From Salvia splendens (Eukaryota; Streptophyta; Magnoliopsida; Lamiales; Lamiaceae): a DNA stretch of 64,000 bases. Below, in pieces: positions 19,964 through 30,668 of this stretch. The position numbers and the translations under genes were made by a program. The stretch lies in NCBI RefSeq assembly GCF_004379255.2, contig NC_056049.1, positions 24,350,063 through 24,414,062 of the forward strand, in the 5' to 3' direction. Each line of letters begins with the position of its first letter. Position 1 is the stretch's first letter. The notes under the pieces are model-generated. The model made no database searches, was not told where the DNA came from, and saw only the letters and a program-made list of their open reading frames with translations.

Positions 19964-22900
19964 TTAAACGGGTTGGCCATCAACCCTGATTTCCAGATGG
20001 CGATGGTGGTTGCGCCACTCCGAATCAATACGTAGTTCTGGGCAATCATTAACATCGAGTTCCTTCAATGCATCCATAGAGGGCAGACGCTTCAACTTGT
20101 TGCAATTCCGTAGAAATAACTCTGTTAGAGATGAGAGGTTCCCCAACCATTGGGCCAATTCTTCTACTCCTATATTCTCCAACGTTAACCAATAAAGAGC
20201 AGTGAGATTTTGAATGGATTGGGGCAGCCACTCCCAATTTTCCACCCCCTTCAACTTTAAGCCACTAAGTGTGTTGCAGCATCTTTGCAGCATCCCATCC
20301 ACAGTCTCTGCAATGCTAACACTATCCTCTCTTGACCATTCCACACTCACATCTATGCTTAATGTGCTCAAGCTGCTAAGATCCCAACTCTCAACACTAC
20401 CACTACTAGCAGCCATCAATTTAGGAACACCTATGATTATCAAATATGTGAGACAAGTAGATGATTTAGCGAGGCTGTCAATTAGCATTGGTAGATTCTT
20501 TAGCCTCCTTAATCCTACCAATCTAAGATCCTCAATTGTAGGGGCCCACGACTCTAGCATTTGACACGGCAATTCCATCAGCTCTCCGCAGTCTACAATG
20601 TTCAGCCAACGGAAGATCCCCTGTGATTGTCTTGCTCCACCACTTGGATTCCCAATCGACTTCAGATTCTCACAATTCCTAATTTCCAACACCACCAGAG
20701 AATTGAGGGTGTCAACACCATCTGGTAATTCCCTCAACAAAGGACATTTTGATATGTACAAATATGAGAGTTTCTGATTGTTATAGAATATCCATTCCGG
20801 CAGGCAATCCAATGCCTTTAACTCTTCTAATCGGAGTGACGTTAAATGATTGAATGAAGTATTTATATACCTCACCTTCTTCAATCCTTCCAATGAAAGA
20901 GACTTGAGATTAGACAAGAGCTCCAGCTTTGGAATTTCCTCAATTTCTGAGCACCTGTAGAGTGTTAATTCAATCAAGTTGTCTTGTGGTACCCAAGATC
21001 CTTGTGGCCCATCACGTACTTCCATCTTCTCAGCCCATGTTGGAAGTCTTTTGCCTTTGAATCCTGAAATCTCCAACTTCTTCAGATAGGCATGAGGTTG
21101 GAGACCTTCCAACACACTCTCATCATTTCTTTCATCTTCTCTATCATAAACCCATGCAAACTCCAAATCTAATAAGTTTGGTTTTTGAAATATATTTGCT
21201 TTCAGAGACTCTTCCTTATCACGCACCTCCTCCAGATTACGAATTACTAGTTTTCCTTTGAGATTCTTCAAATTTCCGAGCTCTTCAATTTGGTAGCCCT
21301 TCTCTTTGCCTACTGTGAAGTAAGGTAGTGTTTGAAGACTAGTTAATCTCCCAATCTCAGCTGGCAACTTTGTATTAGAACCAATATAAAGATGCCTTAG
21401 GTTAAACATATACTTCAACGTACTTGGCAGATTCTCTAAGCTCCAGCGTGCTCTTAATGTTTGCAAGTGATGGAGTTTACCAACCCATTTCGGCAAGTTT
21501 ACAATTTCTGTATCATAAATATTCAGATTTCTCAAATGTACCAACTCCCTAATTGAATTGGGCAACTCTTTATACTCACCAGAAAGAGTCAGATTATGCA
21601 AACACTCAAAGCTTGAGAACTTAGTACAAGAAGTTCCACCTTCCAAGAATAATGTACGCAAATGGTTGGCCACATTTTTTGGTATAGGACTTGATTCTTT
21701 TTTCAGAAACATGTATCGAGCAGGGGTACTGTCATCTGCATTATTGGATAAGACAGAAAATGCAAGATCATGCACAAGATCATGCATCACACACTTTGAA
21801 ACACTTTCAGAATCGTCTTTCTCTGCAACTTGTAACAAAGAGTTTTGTAGAAGCACATTAAAAAACATGTTACCCACAGACTCCATGTCATCTCTTCGGG
21901 TAGGTTGAAGAAACCCTTCTGCCATCCATAGTTCAATCAACTCTTCCTTAACGATTTCCAAACCTTTGGGGAAAACCGAACAAAACGTGAAACATTTCTT
22001 GAGCGACGGTGAGGATAGGTGATCATAGCTCAATTTCAATATTTTTGAGATATTTTCACCGCCTTCATCATCCGAAAGCCAATTTTCATTGATGAAGTGC
22101 CACTCTTCTTCGGACTTACCGCGAAGCACTCCCCCGACTACATTGGCAGCTAGGGGCAAACCTTTGCATCTTTTTGCAATCTTTCTTCCAATCATCTCGA
22201 ATCCTGATGGAACTTCACCATTTTTATCAAAATGTTTGGCTTTGATTATAGACCAACAATCTTCATCTGATAAGCCATTCAAATGATGAATATGAAATGG
22301 GTTAACAATGGAAGCAACTTTTGCACTCCTAGTGGTGACGATAATGCCATTTCCGTTAGTAGAAGTAACTCCCAGTACGGAGTTTATAAAGTCTTCCCAT
22401 TTCGAAACATCATCATTCCATACATCATCAAGAACAAGGAGATAAGTTTTACCCTTGAGAGCTTCTTGAAGCTTTTCCAGAATATCATCTCTGTTCTCAA
22501 CTCCATCACTAGCCTTTTTAGTCACCTTATAAAGTATTTTGTTGAAAAGACTAATTGCATCAAAAGTTTGAGAAACATGAACCCAAATTAGTGATCCGAA
22601 TCGAGCCTTTACCCTCTCATGATTAAAGACTTTTCTAGTCAATGTAGTTTTCCCCATACCCCCCATTCCCACAAGAGCAACAATGGAGAAAACCCGTTTC
22701 TCTTCCATTGGGTGGGTCTGAGTGAGCATGTCAACTACTTTAGGCAGATCGTCATCTCTTCCAATAAAGATTGGATCAAGACTGAACGAATCCGTCTCAA
22801 TGGAAGTATGAGCAACAGCAGCAGCAGATGCATTCACAATCATGCTTTGAAGGCCAAGATTTGTTGCCCTTTTGTTCATAGACTCAAAAGTAGCATTGAT

Positions 22901-23269
22901 TTGTTTGATTGTGTGAGCCATATTACGCCGGTGCAAAATGCCATTAAAGGATGAGAAGCATGATAGTACCTTATCCTTGGATGATTTCATCTTTTGTACT
23001 TTTTTGTGGAGAAGATGATAGCTGAGTTTATCCAAGACATTGTCAGCATCGAAAGCCACGGCTTCAAGCTCCCTCAACCATTTCTTGACAACATCTTGTG
23101 TGATGGATTTCTTCTCAGCATCATTCAAGTAGGCTTGAATCATCCCCAAAGTCCTCTGCAGCTGCTGTGCATCTTCATCGAGACCTCGAAGCAGAGAGTA
23201 CTCATCCTTGAAAAGGTTGATCAGGTTTTGGACAAGAACTTCAATGGCTGCTGAAGACACTCCTTCCAT
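19964..23269 (-). CDS. CC-NB-ARC-LRR immune receptor (RGA-like CNL)
   Basis: A single-exon 1101-residue receptor that would sense pathogen effectors in the cytosol and trigger defence. A coiled-coil Rx-N-like domain spans about 1-130, with an EDVID-like stretch WLRELEAVAFDADNVLDKL (64-82). NB-ARC motifs: P-loop GMGGMGKTT 201-209, RNBS-A FGSLIWVHVSQTFD 224-237, kinase-2 LLVLDDVW 277-284, GIIVTTR 308-314, GLPLA 370-374 and MHD (MHDLVHDLA 495-503). The leucine-rich repeats run from about 535 to the C terminus. All key ATPase residues are present and the frame is intact, so it is probably functional. Start: Met at 23267-23269, the usual MEG... beginning. Fragments of a close paralogue lie at 27051-27645 and 35938-36372. 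Confidence 0.95.
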   Translation of the reverse strand: MEGVSSAAIEVLVQNLINLFKDEYSLLRGLDEDAQQLQRTLGMIQAYLNDAEKKSITQDVVKKWLRELEAVAFDADNVLDKLSYHLLHKKVQKMKSSKDKVLSCFSSFNGILHRRNMAHTIKQINATFESMNKRATNLGLQSMIVNASAAAVAHTSIETDSFSLDPIFIGRDDDLPKVVDMLTQTHPMEEKRVFSIVALVGMGGMGKTTLTRKVFNHERVKARFGSLIWVHVSQTFDAISLFNKILYKVTKKASDGVENRDDILEKLQEALKGKTYLLVLDDVWNDDVSKWEDFINSVLGVTSTNGNGIIVTTRSAKVASIVNPFHIHHLNGLSDEDCWSIIKAKHFDKNGEVPSGFEMIGRKIAKRCKGLPLAANVVGGVLRGKSEEEWHFINENWLSDDEGGENISKILKLSYDHLSSPSLKKCFTFCSVFPKGLEIVKEELIELWMAEGFLQPTRRDDMESVGNMFFNVLLQNSLLQVAEKDDSESVSKCVMHDLVHDLAFSVLSNNADDSTPARYMFLKKESSPIPKNVANHLRTLFLEGGTSCTKFSSFECLHNLTLSGEYKELPNSIRELVHLRNLNIYDTEIVNLPKWVGKLHHLQTLRARWSLENLPSTLKYMFNLRHLYIGSNTKLPAEIGRLTSLQTLPYFTVGKEKGYQIEELGNLKNLKGKLVIRNLEEVRDKEESLKANIFQKPNLLDLEFAWVYDREDERNDESVLEGLQPHAYLKKLEISGFKGKRLPTWAEKMEVRDGPQGSWVPQDNLIELTLYRCSEIEEIPKLELLSNLKSLSLEGLKKVRYINTSFNHLTSLRLEELKALDCLPEWIFYNNQKLSYLYISKCPLLRELPDGVDTLNSLVVLEIRNCENLKSIGNPSGGARQSQGIFRWLNIVDCGELMELPCQMLESWAPTIEDLRLVGLRRLKNLPMLIDSLAKSSTCLTYLIIIGVPKLMAASSGSVESWDLSSLSTLSIDVSVEWSREDSVSIAETVDGMLQRCCNTLSGLKLKGVENWEWLPQSIQNLTALYWLTLENIGVEELAQWLGNLSSLTELFLRNCNKLKRLPSMDALKELDVNDCPELRIDSEWRNHHRHLEIRVDGQPV

Positions 23270-24048
23270 GGCTTTACAAAGAGAGATCTATAAAATGATT
23301 GTAAGAATGCTTGTAAACTTGTGGATTATATACAAACACTACTCTCTAATCTCTTCTACGTTATGACACCAATTTTCCTTCACAATCATATTTGGGCTCA
23401 CATATAAACAACTAAGGATTCATGATGGTTAAAATCTAACGGTTGTATGGATTTATACTCAAAATTCTTTAAATTTCATTTTTCTTAAAGTATTCTGTTA
23501 ATTAATTTGTGAGCTTGGCGCAATTCTTGATAAGCAATAATCATAAGCAATTTGGGTTGATATGAAATATATATACTAAGTATGAAATTAGAGAAAACAC
23601 ACAACACATAAATAAGATAGGGCAATCCATCAACAGAAAATGGAAAATGGAAAATGAAATACTACTTACTTGCTGCAGAATTCAATCGTATGGTAATGAA
23701 ATTGCTCTCTCAATCTCTCTGATTAATTTCAAATATTGAGAATTAGAGTTTGGGGTAGCAAAACAAGATTATCTTAGCAGGGCATGAATTATTGAAAAGC
23801 TAAAGCTAGTGGCTGATTTAAAATTATATTATTGACCTTAAAATTAGTCATTATTTAATTTATAATTTGTAGACTCTTGTTCGACGAGGGCCCACAGTTC
23901 TAACAACTACTGTCTACTAGTAGTGGTCTTTTTTTTTTGTAGAAAAATAATTGTCCTATAATATTAATAAATTAAAGAAATAAAGAAGAATTTAATAGGC
24001 AAGATCCTCTTTTCCAACTGCTACATAATAATCCACCATCCACGATCC
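23270..24048. other. CNL promoter region
   Basis: AT-rich upstream region of the minus-strand CNL gene, with no other gene. A piece at about 23770-23840 (GAAAAGCTAAAGCTAGTGGC) recurs at about 25370-25420, another sign of local duplication. Confidence 0.5.
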
Positions 24049-24056
24049 TAATCATG

Positions 24057-24848
24057 CAGTGGCGGATCCAAGGGGTAGGTGGGGGCGGTCGCCCCTACCC
24101 GACCGCCCGGAGAGCCTAAATTTTTCATTGAATCAATCCGAAAATAGGATATCCGCCCCCTCCGTAGAGTATAGAAATAATTTTGTTTTCAATAAATGTC
24201 ATATAAAATGTAGTAGTCCAATGGTTTGGTTGTTGGATTTTTAACTAAGATGTCTAGGGTTCAATCCTCAACAAAACATATTTATTTTCATTTTTTTTTA
24301 TCAATTCATATTTCTTATTATTATCAAAATAATACCTTTAAATACTACTAAGTTGCATATATTATGTTGTTATATTTATTCTTTAGTTAAAATCATTTTT
24401 AATTTTGTGTTAAAGTCTTTTTTTATCCTAAAGTACTTATAATTTGATCTCATGCATCTTAATTATTCTCTATATAACAAAATAAACATTTTAAATATTT
24501 TTGAAATATAAATATTTAGTGCTCTACTTATATCACTTTTGTATATAATATTTACAGTGATTTTAAATGTACATATATTTACACTAATTTTATATTTTAA
24601 AATGAATAATACATATTTGCAAGCTAAAGCATGTTTATATTTATATAATTTTTTATTTTAAAATGAATAATACATATTTGCAAGCTGAAGCATGTTTATA
24701 TTTTATTAATGAAGCTAGTGCAGTAGTGCTACTTAAATATTAATATAATATTTATTTATTTTATTATTAAAAATAATATTAAATTAAATATTTAATATTT
24801 AAATATAAGTTCCGCCTCCGCCATTTTCGGGTCCTGGATCCGCCACTG
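24057..24848. mobile_element. Non-autonomous hAT element (MITE) with 8-bp target duplication
   Basis: Terminal inverted repeats CAGTGGCGGATCC / GGATCCGCCACTG are flanked by the perfect 8-bp duplication TAATCATG (24049-24056 and 24849-24856), diagnostic of hAT transposition. 792 bp, no transposase. Inside, GGGTTCAATCC (about 24257) resembles a Pol III B-box, and a ~60-bp stretch is tandemly repeated at about 24597-24710. Confidence 0.92.
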
Positions 24849-24856
24849 TAATCATG

Positions 24857-26429
24857 AGTGTTAATTAATACTCCATCCATCCGTCCAATGATTTTTAAAT
24901 TAATTATTTCATTAAAACAATTGGAGTTTTGTAGCATCGGCAGTTTTAATAAATTAAAACCAAGGAGTTTTATATACTTCATGTCCTAATATGATACCTA
25001 TATTATTTTTGTTTGTACTAAAGAAGGTGATTTATTTCTTACTATATTTACTTTATTTCATTTTGTTCCCTTTTCTTTTAAAAAATAAAACTATATAAAA
25101 TTCTTTGTCATCCAAAAAAATGTCATTTTACCTGTAAAGAAGAATATATGAGAGTATTAGTTATAGTCCATGGTGCAAACTACAACGTGATAGCATTATG
25201 GTACAAAAAAAAACAAGAAGAATATATGGGAGTATTTAGTTGCTATTGAACCACAAATAATAAATTAACCGGTGTTTTCATCTACTAAACCAGTTTATAG
25301 TTGTTCATAATATGGTCACATAGATGCATCCTATTAAAAAACAAAACACTATTATATCAGAGCTGCATTTATTGAAAAGCTAAAGCTAATGGCTAATTAA
25401 AAATTAACGGCTTGTGGTTAAACTTTTTTTTTATCATTTTTTCACGGATTAATTTAGGGTTTAATTATAAATTTCTTAAATTCATGCACCCTTGTTGCAT
25501 GCTTAATCTTAACCATTAACTTTTTGGGCCTTTTTCATTTTAGCTTGGGCCTCGAATAAACTTAGCCTTTTCTTTTTGAAAATTTTGTGCAAGTTTTATT
25601 GATCTCATTATGATTTTATTAATTTTCAATAAAGGTGATTTAACTCATACATACATTTGGACTCAACCTTCCTTTTTTTTTGGATCAACCACTATTTAAA
25701 TGCATAATTAAAGAATACGAGTTTAGTTCATTGTAAGGGCTTTTTAATTGACTACACGACTTTGATTAAACATCTGACAGAATGGATAAGTTACTCCTGC
25801 ATTATGATTTCCACTAACATTATATTATATTATATTATAAGTTATCCCCACCTGTATTACGATTCCCACTCATCATACTATAAGTTATTCACATCACTTT
25901 TCTCTCTCAAGCAGAAAGCAGATTGAAATAAAGTTAAAAAGTAAAAGGGAATCATGTGTATTTGTTTATGACTAAATTAATACAATCTCTCTCTCACACC
26001 ACACTGTCAATTATGGTTTCTTTTGTCCTTAAAAAATTTGTTTTGGGTTCGAAATTATTTTAACGGAAAGAAAAAATAATATATTGGGCCTATATAACTT
26101 AACTCATAATCACATTTGGGATCAACCTCCCTTTTCTCTTTGGGCCTCAATTTAACTTACATCATAATTTACTTTATTTCTTTTTTTATCTTATTTTTCT
26201 CTACTTAACAAATAAAACTCTATAATTAAAATTCTTTGACATCTAGAAAATGCTATCTTCACTGGGACGGAAGAAGTTAGTATTTAAAACATGTGTCTTC
26301 GGAAGAAGTAATTTGGTGGCAAGAGTTGCTGCTAGTTTAAATGATCCTTATTATTTATTATTCGATTTTCATAGTCAGATATGTAACACATGCCTTATAG
26401 AGACAAGTAAAAGCAAGCACACAAGCATT
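24857..26429. other. Intergenic, AT-rich, no gene
   Basis: No convincing coding sequence. A CTCCATCCATCCGTCC-like run near 24870 may be a truncated Stowaway end. A short TATTA microsatellite is present near 25820. The stretch up to 26430 leads into a PPR fragment without its promoter. Confidence 0.5.
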
Positions 26430-27050
26430 ACTTCCACATTGTTACATACAATGCGTTGATGAATGGATATTGTTTACAGGGAGAATGGATAAGGCTAGAA
26501 ACATTTTCCAACTAGCGGTGAAATCCGGCATCAAGCCTGATATTACAAGCTACAATAGTTTGATGAACGGGTACTGTAAAATGGGACGAATTGATGAAGT
26601 TTGTCGTCTTTTTACCATGATTCACGCCAATGGGTTAGAGTGCGGTGTGATTTCTTATAACATAATGGTGGAGACTTTATTTCGTCATGGTCGATGTGAA
26701 GAGGGCTTGAAGTTGTTCAAAGAGATGGAAGCTCTACAAGTTTATCCAGATACAACAACTTATGGAATCTTGTTACATGGTTTGTTCAATGCTCATCGTA
26801 TTGATGAAGCATTATCCATGTTATATACCATGGAAAACAAAGGTTGCTTGCCTGATGTTGTGATATATACAATTCTTATTTCTGCCCTTTGTGGAGAAGG
26901 GCGGATAGGAGAGGCTAAAAATTTGATGGTGCAAATGGTGATCAAGGGGTGCTTGCCCGATAGTGTGACTTGCAATATTTATGTTCAAGCTCTTCTCAAA
27001 AGGAGCAAGATGGACGATGTGATTCTTGTCTTGAAAGAGATGACTGCAAA
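26430..27050 (+). pseudogene. PPR gene fragment (RFL-type), both ends missing
   Basis: Coding similarity begins abruptly near 26430 (TYNALMNGYCLQG), and a one-base deletion at about 26483 breaks the frame before MDKARNIFQ. From there an open frame carries about five and a half PPR motifs, ending inside LKEMTA at about 27048, where the sequence jumps into antisense CNL sequence. The array lacks the same repeat as the 16121 gene (GCLPDVVIYTILISAL), so the two are sister copies. Confidence 0.85.
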
Positions 27051-27645
27051 TCATACAAGTTTGGCTTCTGAAATATATTTGCTTTCAGAGCCTCTTCCTC
27101 ATCACGCACATTCTGCAGATTATCACTAGTGATCCTTTGAGATTCTTTAAACTTTCGAGCTCTTCAATTTGGTAACCCTTCTCTTTGCGCACTGTGAAGT
27201 GGGGCAGTGGTTGGAGATTAGTTAATCTCCCAACCTCCGCTGGCAACTTTGTACGAGAATGGATATGAAGATGCCTTAAGTTAAACATACATGGCAGATT
27301 CTCTAACGCCCAACATGCTCTTAATGTTTGCAAGTGATGGAGTTCATCAATCCATTTCGGCAACTTTACAATTTCTGCATTTGAAATATCTCAAATGAAC
27401 CAACTCCCTAATTGAATTGGGAAACTCTTTATAATCACCAATAAGAGTCAGATTATGCAAACCTTTACAGTTTGAGAATACGATACCAGATATTCCACAT
27501 TCGATGAATAATGGAGATGCTTTAAGTGAAACATGTACTTCAACGTACCATGGCAGTTTTTTTAATTTCCGCATTGTTCTTAATGTTTGCAAGCGATGGA
27601 ATTCACCAATTCACTTTGGCAAATTTACAATACTTGTATCTGAAA
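27051..27645 (-). pseudogene. CNL leucine-rich-repeat fragment, internally duplicated
   Basis: The minus strand encodes LRR sequence matching the CNL receptor (around residues 560-690 of the 19964-23269 gene), for example ELHHLQTLRA and LPAEVGRLTNLQ. A segment around 27290-27370 is partly repeated at 27535-27645. Stops and frameshifts make it non-functional. It sits precisely between two PPR pieces on the opposite strand. Confidence 0.88.
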
Positions 27646-27652
27646 TCAAAAT

Positions 27653-29407
27653 CATGTCTTTGAACTCTGCCTTGATTTTCCGATGTTTTCTGTCAAAATT
27701 GTTGGTTTAAATCCCTAAATTATCACTCTTTTCTCAATGCTAGTCACCAAGTTCGATGCTTTGCCGCTTATCCCAGGTTTGATTTCAGCTGTATACGTGA
27801 GCCCGATGATGCGGTCGATCAATTCCGGAATATGTTGAGAATGCATCCGCCCCCTTCTGTTATCGATTTCACCAAGTTATTGTCTGCTGTGGTCAAGATG
27901 AAGCAATACTCACTTGCACTTCACCTGTTCGACGAAATGCTTCGAAGGGGTGCTCCTGTAAATCACTATACCTTGCGTATTGCGATCGATTGCTTCTGCC
28001 GACTGAAAAGACCTGATTTTGGGTTTGCCATTTTAGGCAGTTTCTTTAAACGTGGGTATGAGCCTGATGTGGTAACTTTTAACACTCGGGCTTGTATTGG
28101 TCAGAAGGATCCCAGAGGCAGCAAAGCTATGTTGGAAGTTGTCTGCGGAGCAACTGTGCAATCCTGATGAACGTGCCTATGGTGCTTTGATTAATGGGTT
28201 ATGCAAAGCTGGAGGTACTCTTAAGGCGCTTGAATTGCTTAGTCAATTGGAAAAAGGAAGTTGCAAACCTGATGTTTATGCTTACGGCATAGTTATTGAT
28301 GGTCTATGCAAAGATAGAAAGGTCGACGAAGCCCTCCAACTTTTCTCCACCTTGGGTGAGAAGGGGATTTCACCCGATGTTGCAACATAATAATTGAAGG
28401 GTTATGCAATCATAGTAGAGGGAAGGAGGCTGAAGACATGTTAAGGAAGATGATATCGAATAAAGTCCGCCCAGATGTGGTTACTTTTAGTATTTTTGTG
28501 GATGCTCTTTGCCGAGAGGGAAGGATGGAAGAGGGCGAGCATATGCTAGTCACTATGAAGCAAATTGATGTTCAACCGAATATTAATGAATTGATAAAGG
28601 GATATAGTTTGCTGGGAGAAATGGATAAAGCTAGACACATTTTCCAACTAGCGTTGAAATCCGGCATCAAGCCTGATGTTAGAAGCTACACTAGCTTGAT
28701 GAACGGGTACTGTAAAATAGGACGAGATGATGAAGTTTGTCGTCTTTTTACCATGATTCACGCCAATGGGTTATAGCGATGTGATTTCTTATAACGTAAT
28801 GCTGGAGACTTTATTTGGTGATGGTCGATGTGAAGAGGGCTTGAAGTTGTTCAAAGAGATGGAAGCTCTACAAGTTTATCCTGATAGAATTAGGTATGGA
28901 ATCCTGTTACATGGTTTGTGCAATGCTCATCGTATTGATGAAGCATTTTCCATGTTGCGTGCAATGGAAAACAAAGGCATCTTTCCAGACATAGTTTCTT
29001 ATAACATCCTCATTGAAGGATTGTGCAAAGATGGTAAACTCAGACAAGCAAGGAATGTGTTTGACGAGCTTCCTTCCAAAAATGTGCAGCCTGATGTTAT
29101 AGCATATACAAGCCTTATTGCTGCAATGTGCAAAGAAGGGCGGATAGAAGAGGCTAAGGATTTGATGGTGCAAATGGTGAAAAAGGGGTGCTTGCCCAAC
29201 AGTCTGACTTACAATATTTTTGTTCAAGCTCTTCTCAAAAGGAACATGATTGACGATGCGATTCTTGTCTTGAAAGAGATGACTGCAAGAGGGGGATGCA
29301 CACTTGGCTCTACCACTTTTACGATGCTGATTGAACCTCTACGAAGGGAGGATAATGATGGTGTTCTATTTGATTTGGTTATGAAACTTTTACCAAAGAA
29401 GGTGTAG
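27653..29407 (+). pseudogene. RFL-type PPR pseudogene with several frameshifts
   Basis: A nearly full-length copy from MSLNSALIF to the C-terminal KLLPKKV. About 15 PPR motifs can be followed across frames: HYTLRIAIDCFCRLKR, VYAYGIVIDGLCKDRKVDEA, VRSYTSLMNGYCKIG, IVSYNILIEGLCKDGKLRQA. Breaks: near 27700 (early stop after the presequence), near 28088 (small deletion in LIKG), near 28385 (deletion at VATYSSIIEG) and near 28773 (stop in NGLE). Each segment alone is clean, suggesting recent loss. It preserves the longer repeat order from which the 16121 gene was derived by deletion. Confidence 0.9.
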
Positions 29408-30444
29408 GTTAATCTAGTTTGGATGATATGTTGTGGTTCATGATACTGATTAACCCTGAAACGTGAACGACCAACTGCAAGTCTCTTGAGTGGAGTAGTT
29501 GCTGCTGCATGTTCTTTTCCCACGGAACCGAGATGTGGAAAGAAGAAGCGGAGGGAGGGAGGGAGGTTGGAGATACACATACAGGTACATATGAATTTAA
29601 TTGTTGTTATATTCATTCATACAGGTACATATGAATTATACTCATAGATTCAGTTTTGTTTAACTAAGACATTTTAGTATTCTTTGAAATCATACAAATC
29701 ATTGAAATGCTTAGCAAAATTCAGACATAAGATTATCTAAACACATAATCTAAGTTCATTGAAGGTGTATGTTAATCAAGTTTGGATGATATGCCGTGGT
29801 ACTATTTATTATTATTATTATTATTATTATTTATTTTGGTAAAGTAGTATTTATTATTTTAAGAGTGTAAAAGTTCTTATTTGGATATTTAGATATTGAG
29901 TTTAAATGCTTGAATTGTATTTTTTGATCAAAGACACTACTTAGATATTTGAAGAAATGATTACTTGGTTTCTCATTGAAAAGAATTTAACTATTCGCAA
30001 TCACAGTTGGCGTCTCCAGAGCAGGAGATCTCAATTGCGCGAGGATCTCGTTTATTCCATGGTAGAGGGAAACACGACAAAGTCCTGAAACCAAGAAAGT
30101 GAAGGACCAACTGCAAGTCTGTCAAGTGGAGTAGTTGCTGCTGCATGCTGTTTTCCCTCAGAACCGAGATGCGGAAAGACGAAGCAGAGGGATGGAGGGT
30201 GGAGATACATACAGGTACATATGATCAGATAAATAGAAGAACATATGTGTAGTATAAGAACACACTCTTAACTTGGATCAGATAAATAGAAGAACACACT
30301 CTTTGTAACTAGAAGAATTTGCATATTCTGATTTATATAGTTCTATAGCTTTCCCCTCATTTCCTACCATGTGTTGTTTCTTCAATCCCCACACAACAAA
30401 ACTTCAATTTTATTAAAAAGAAGACTTAAGATTCAAAAAATGAT
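29408..30444. repeat. Duplicated 3' flanks of PPR copies
   Basis: It holds two further copies of the exon-like/3'-flank segment first seen at 17722-18127 (about 29456-29595 and 30010-30224), plus a second PPR 3' flank near 29765 (TTAATCAAGTTTGGATGATAT). A TTA trinucleotide run lies at about 29807-29832. The last five bases, GTATA (30445-30449), belong to the copia target duplication. Confidence 0.7.
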
Positions 30445-30449
30445 GTATA

Positions 30450-30668
30450 TGATAAACGATACTAGGATTATGATCATAGAGGATTTTCGTTTTTACTGTG
30501 TTGTATATTCATTGTCTAACACTCCTCTTAAATAGAGGTTGAATACATTTGTACAAGGAAGGTTTCCGTAATAGAATCAATCTATTCTACTACAATTATG
30601 CTTCTAATCTTCTAGATTGATTCCACAAATCATTCTAATTGATTTCCCAAAATCTTTCCATTCTAACA
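30450..30668 (-). repeat. 3' LTR of the copia element
   Basis: 219 bp, adjoining the purine tract at 30669 on the minus strand; identical by eye to the other LTR. Confidence 0.95.

Noticed and set aside
24224..24275. tRNA gene
   Set aside because: Only a B-box-like motif is present; no cloverleaf or acceptor stem could be drawn.
24868..24980. Stowaway MITE
   Set aside because: Only one end-like run is visible; the matching inverted end was not found.
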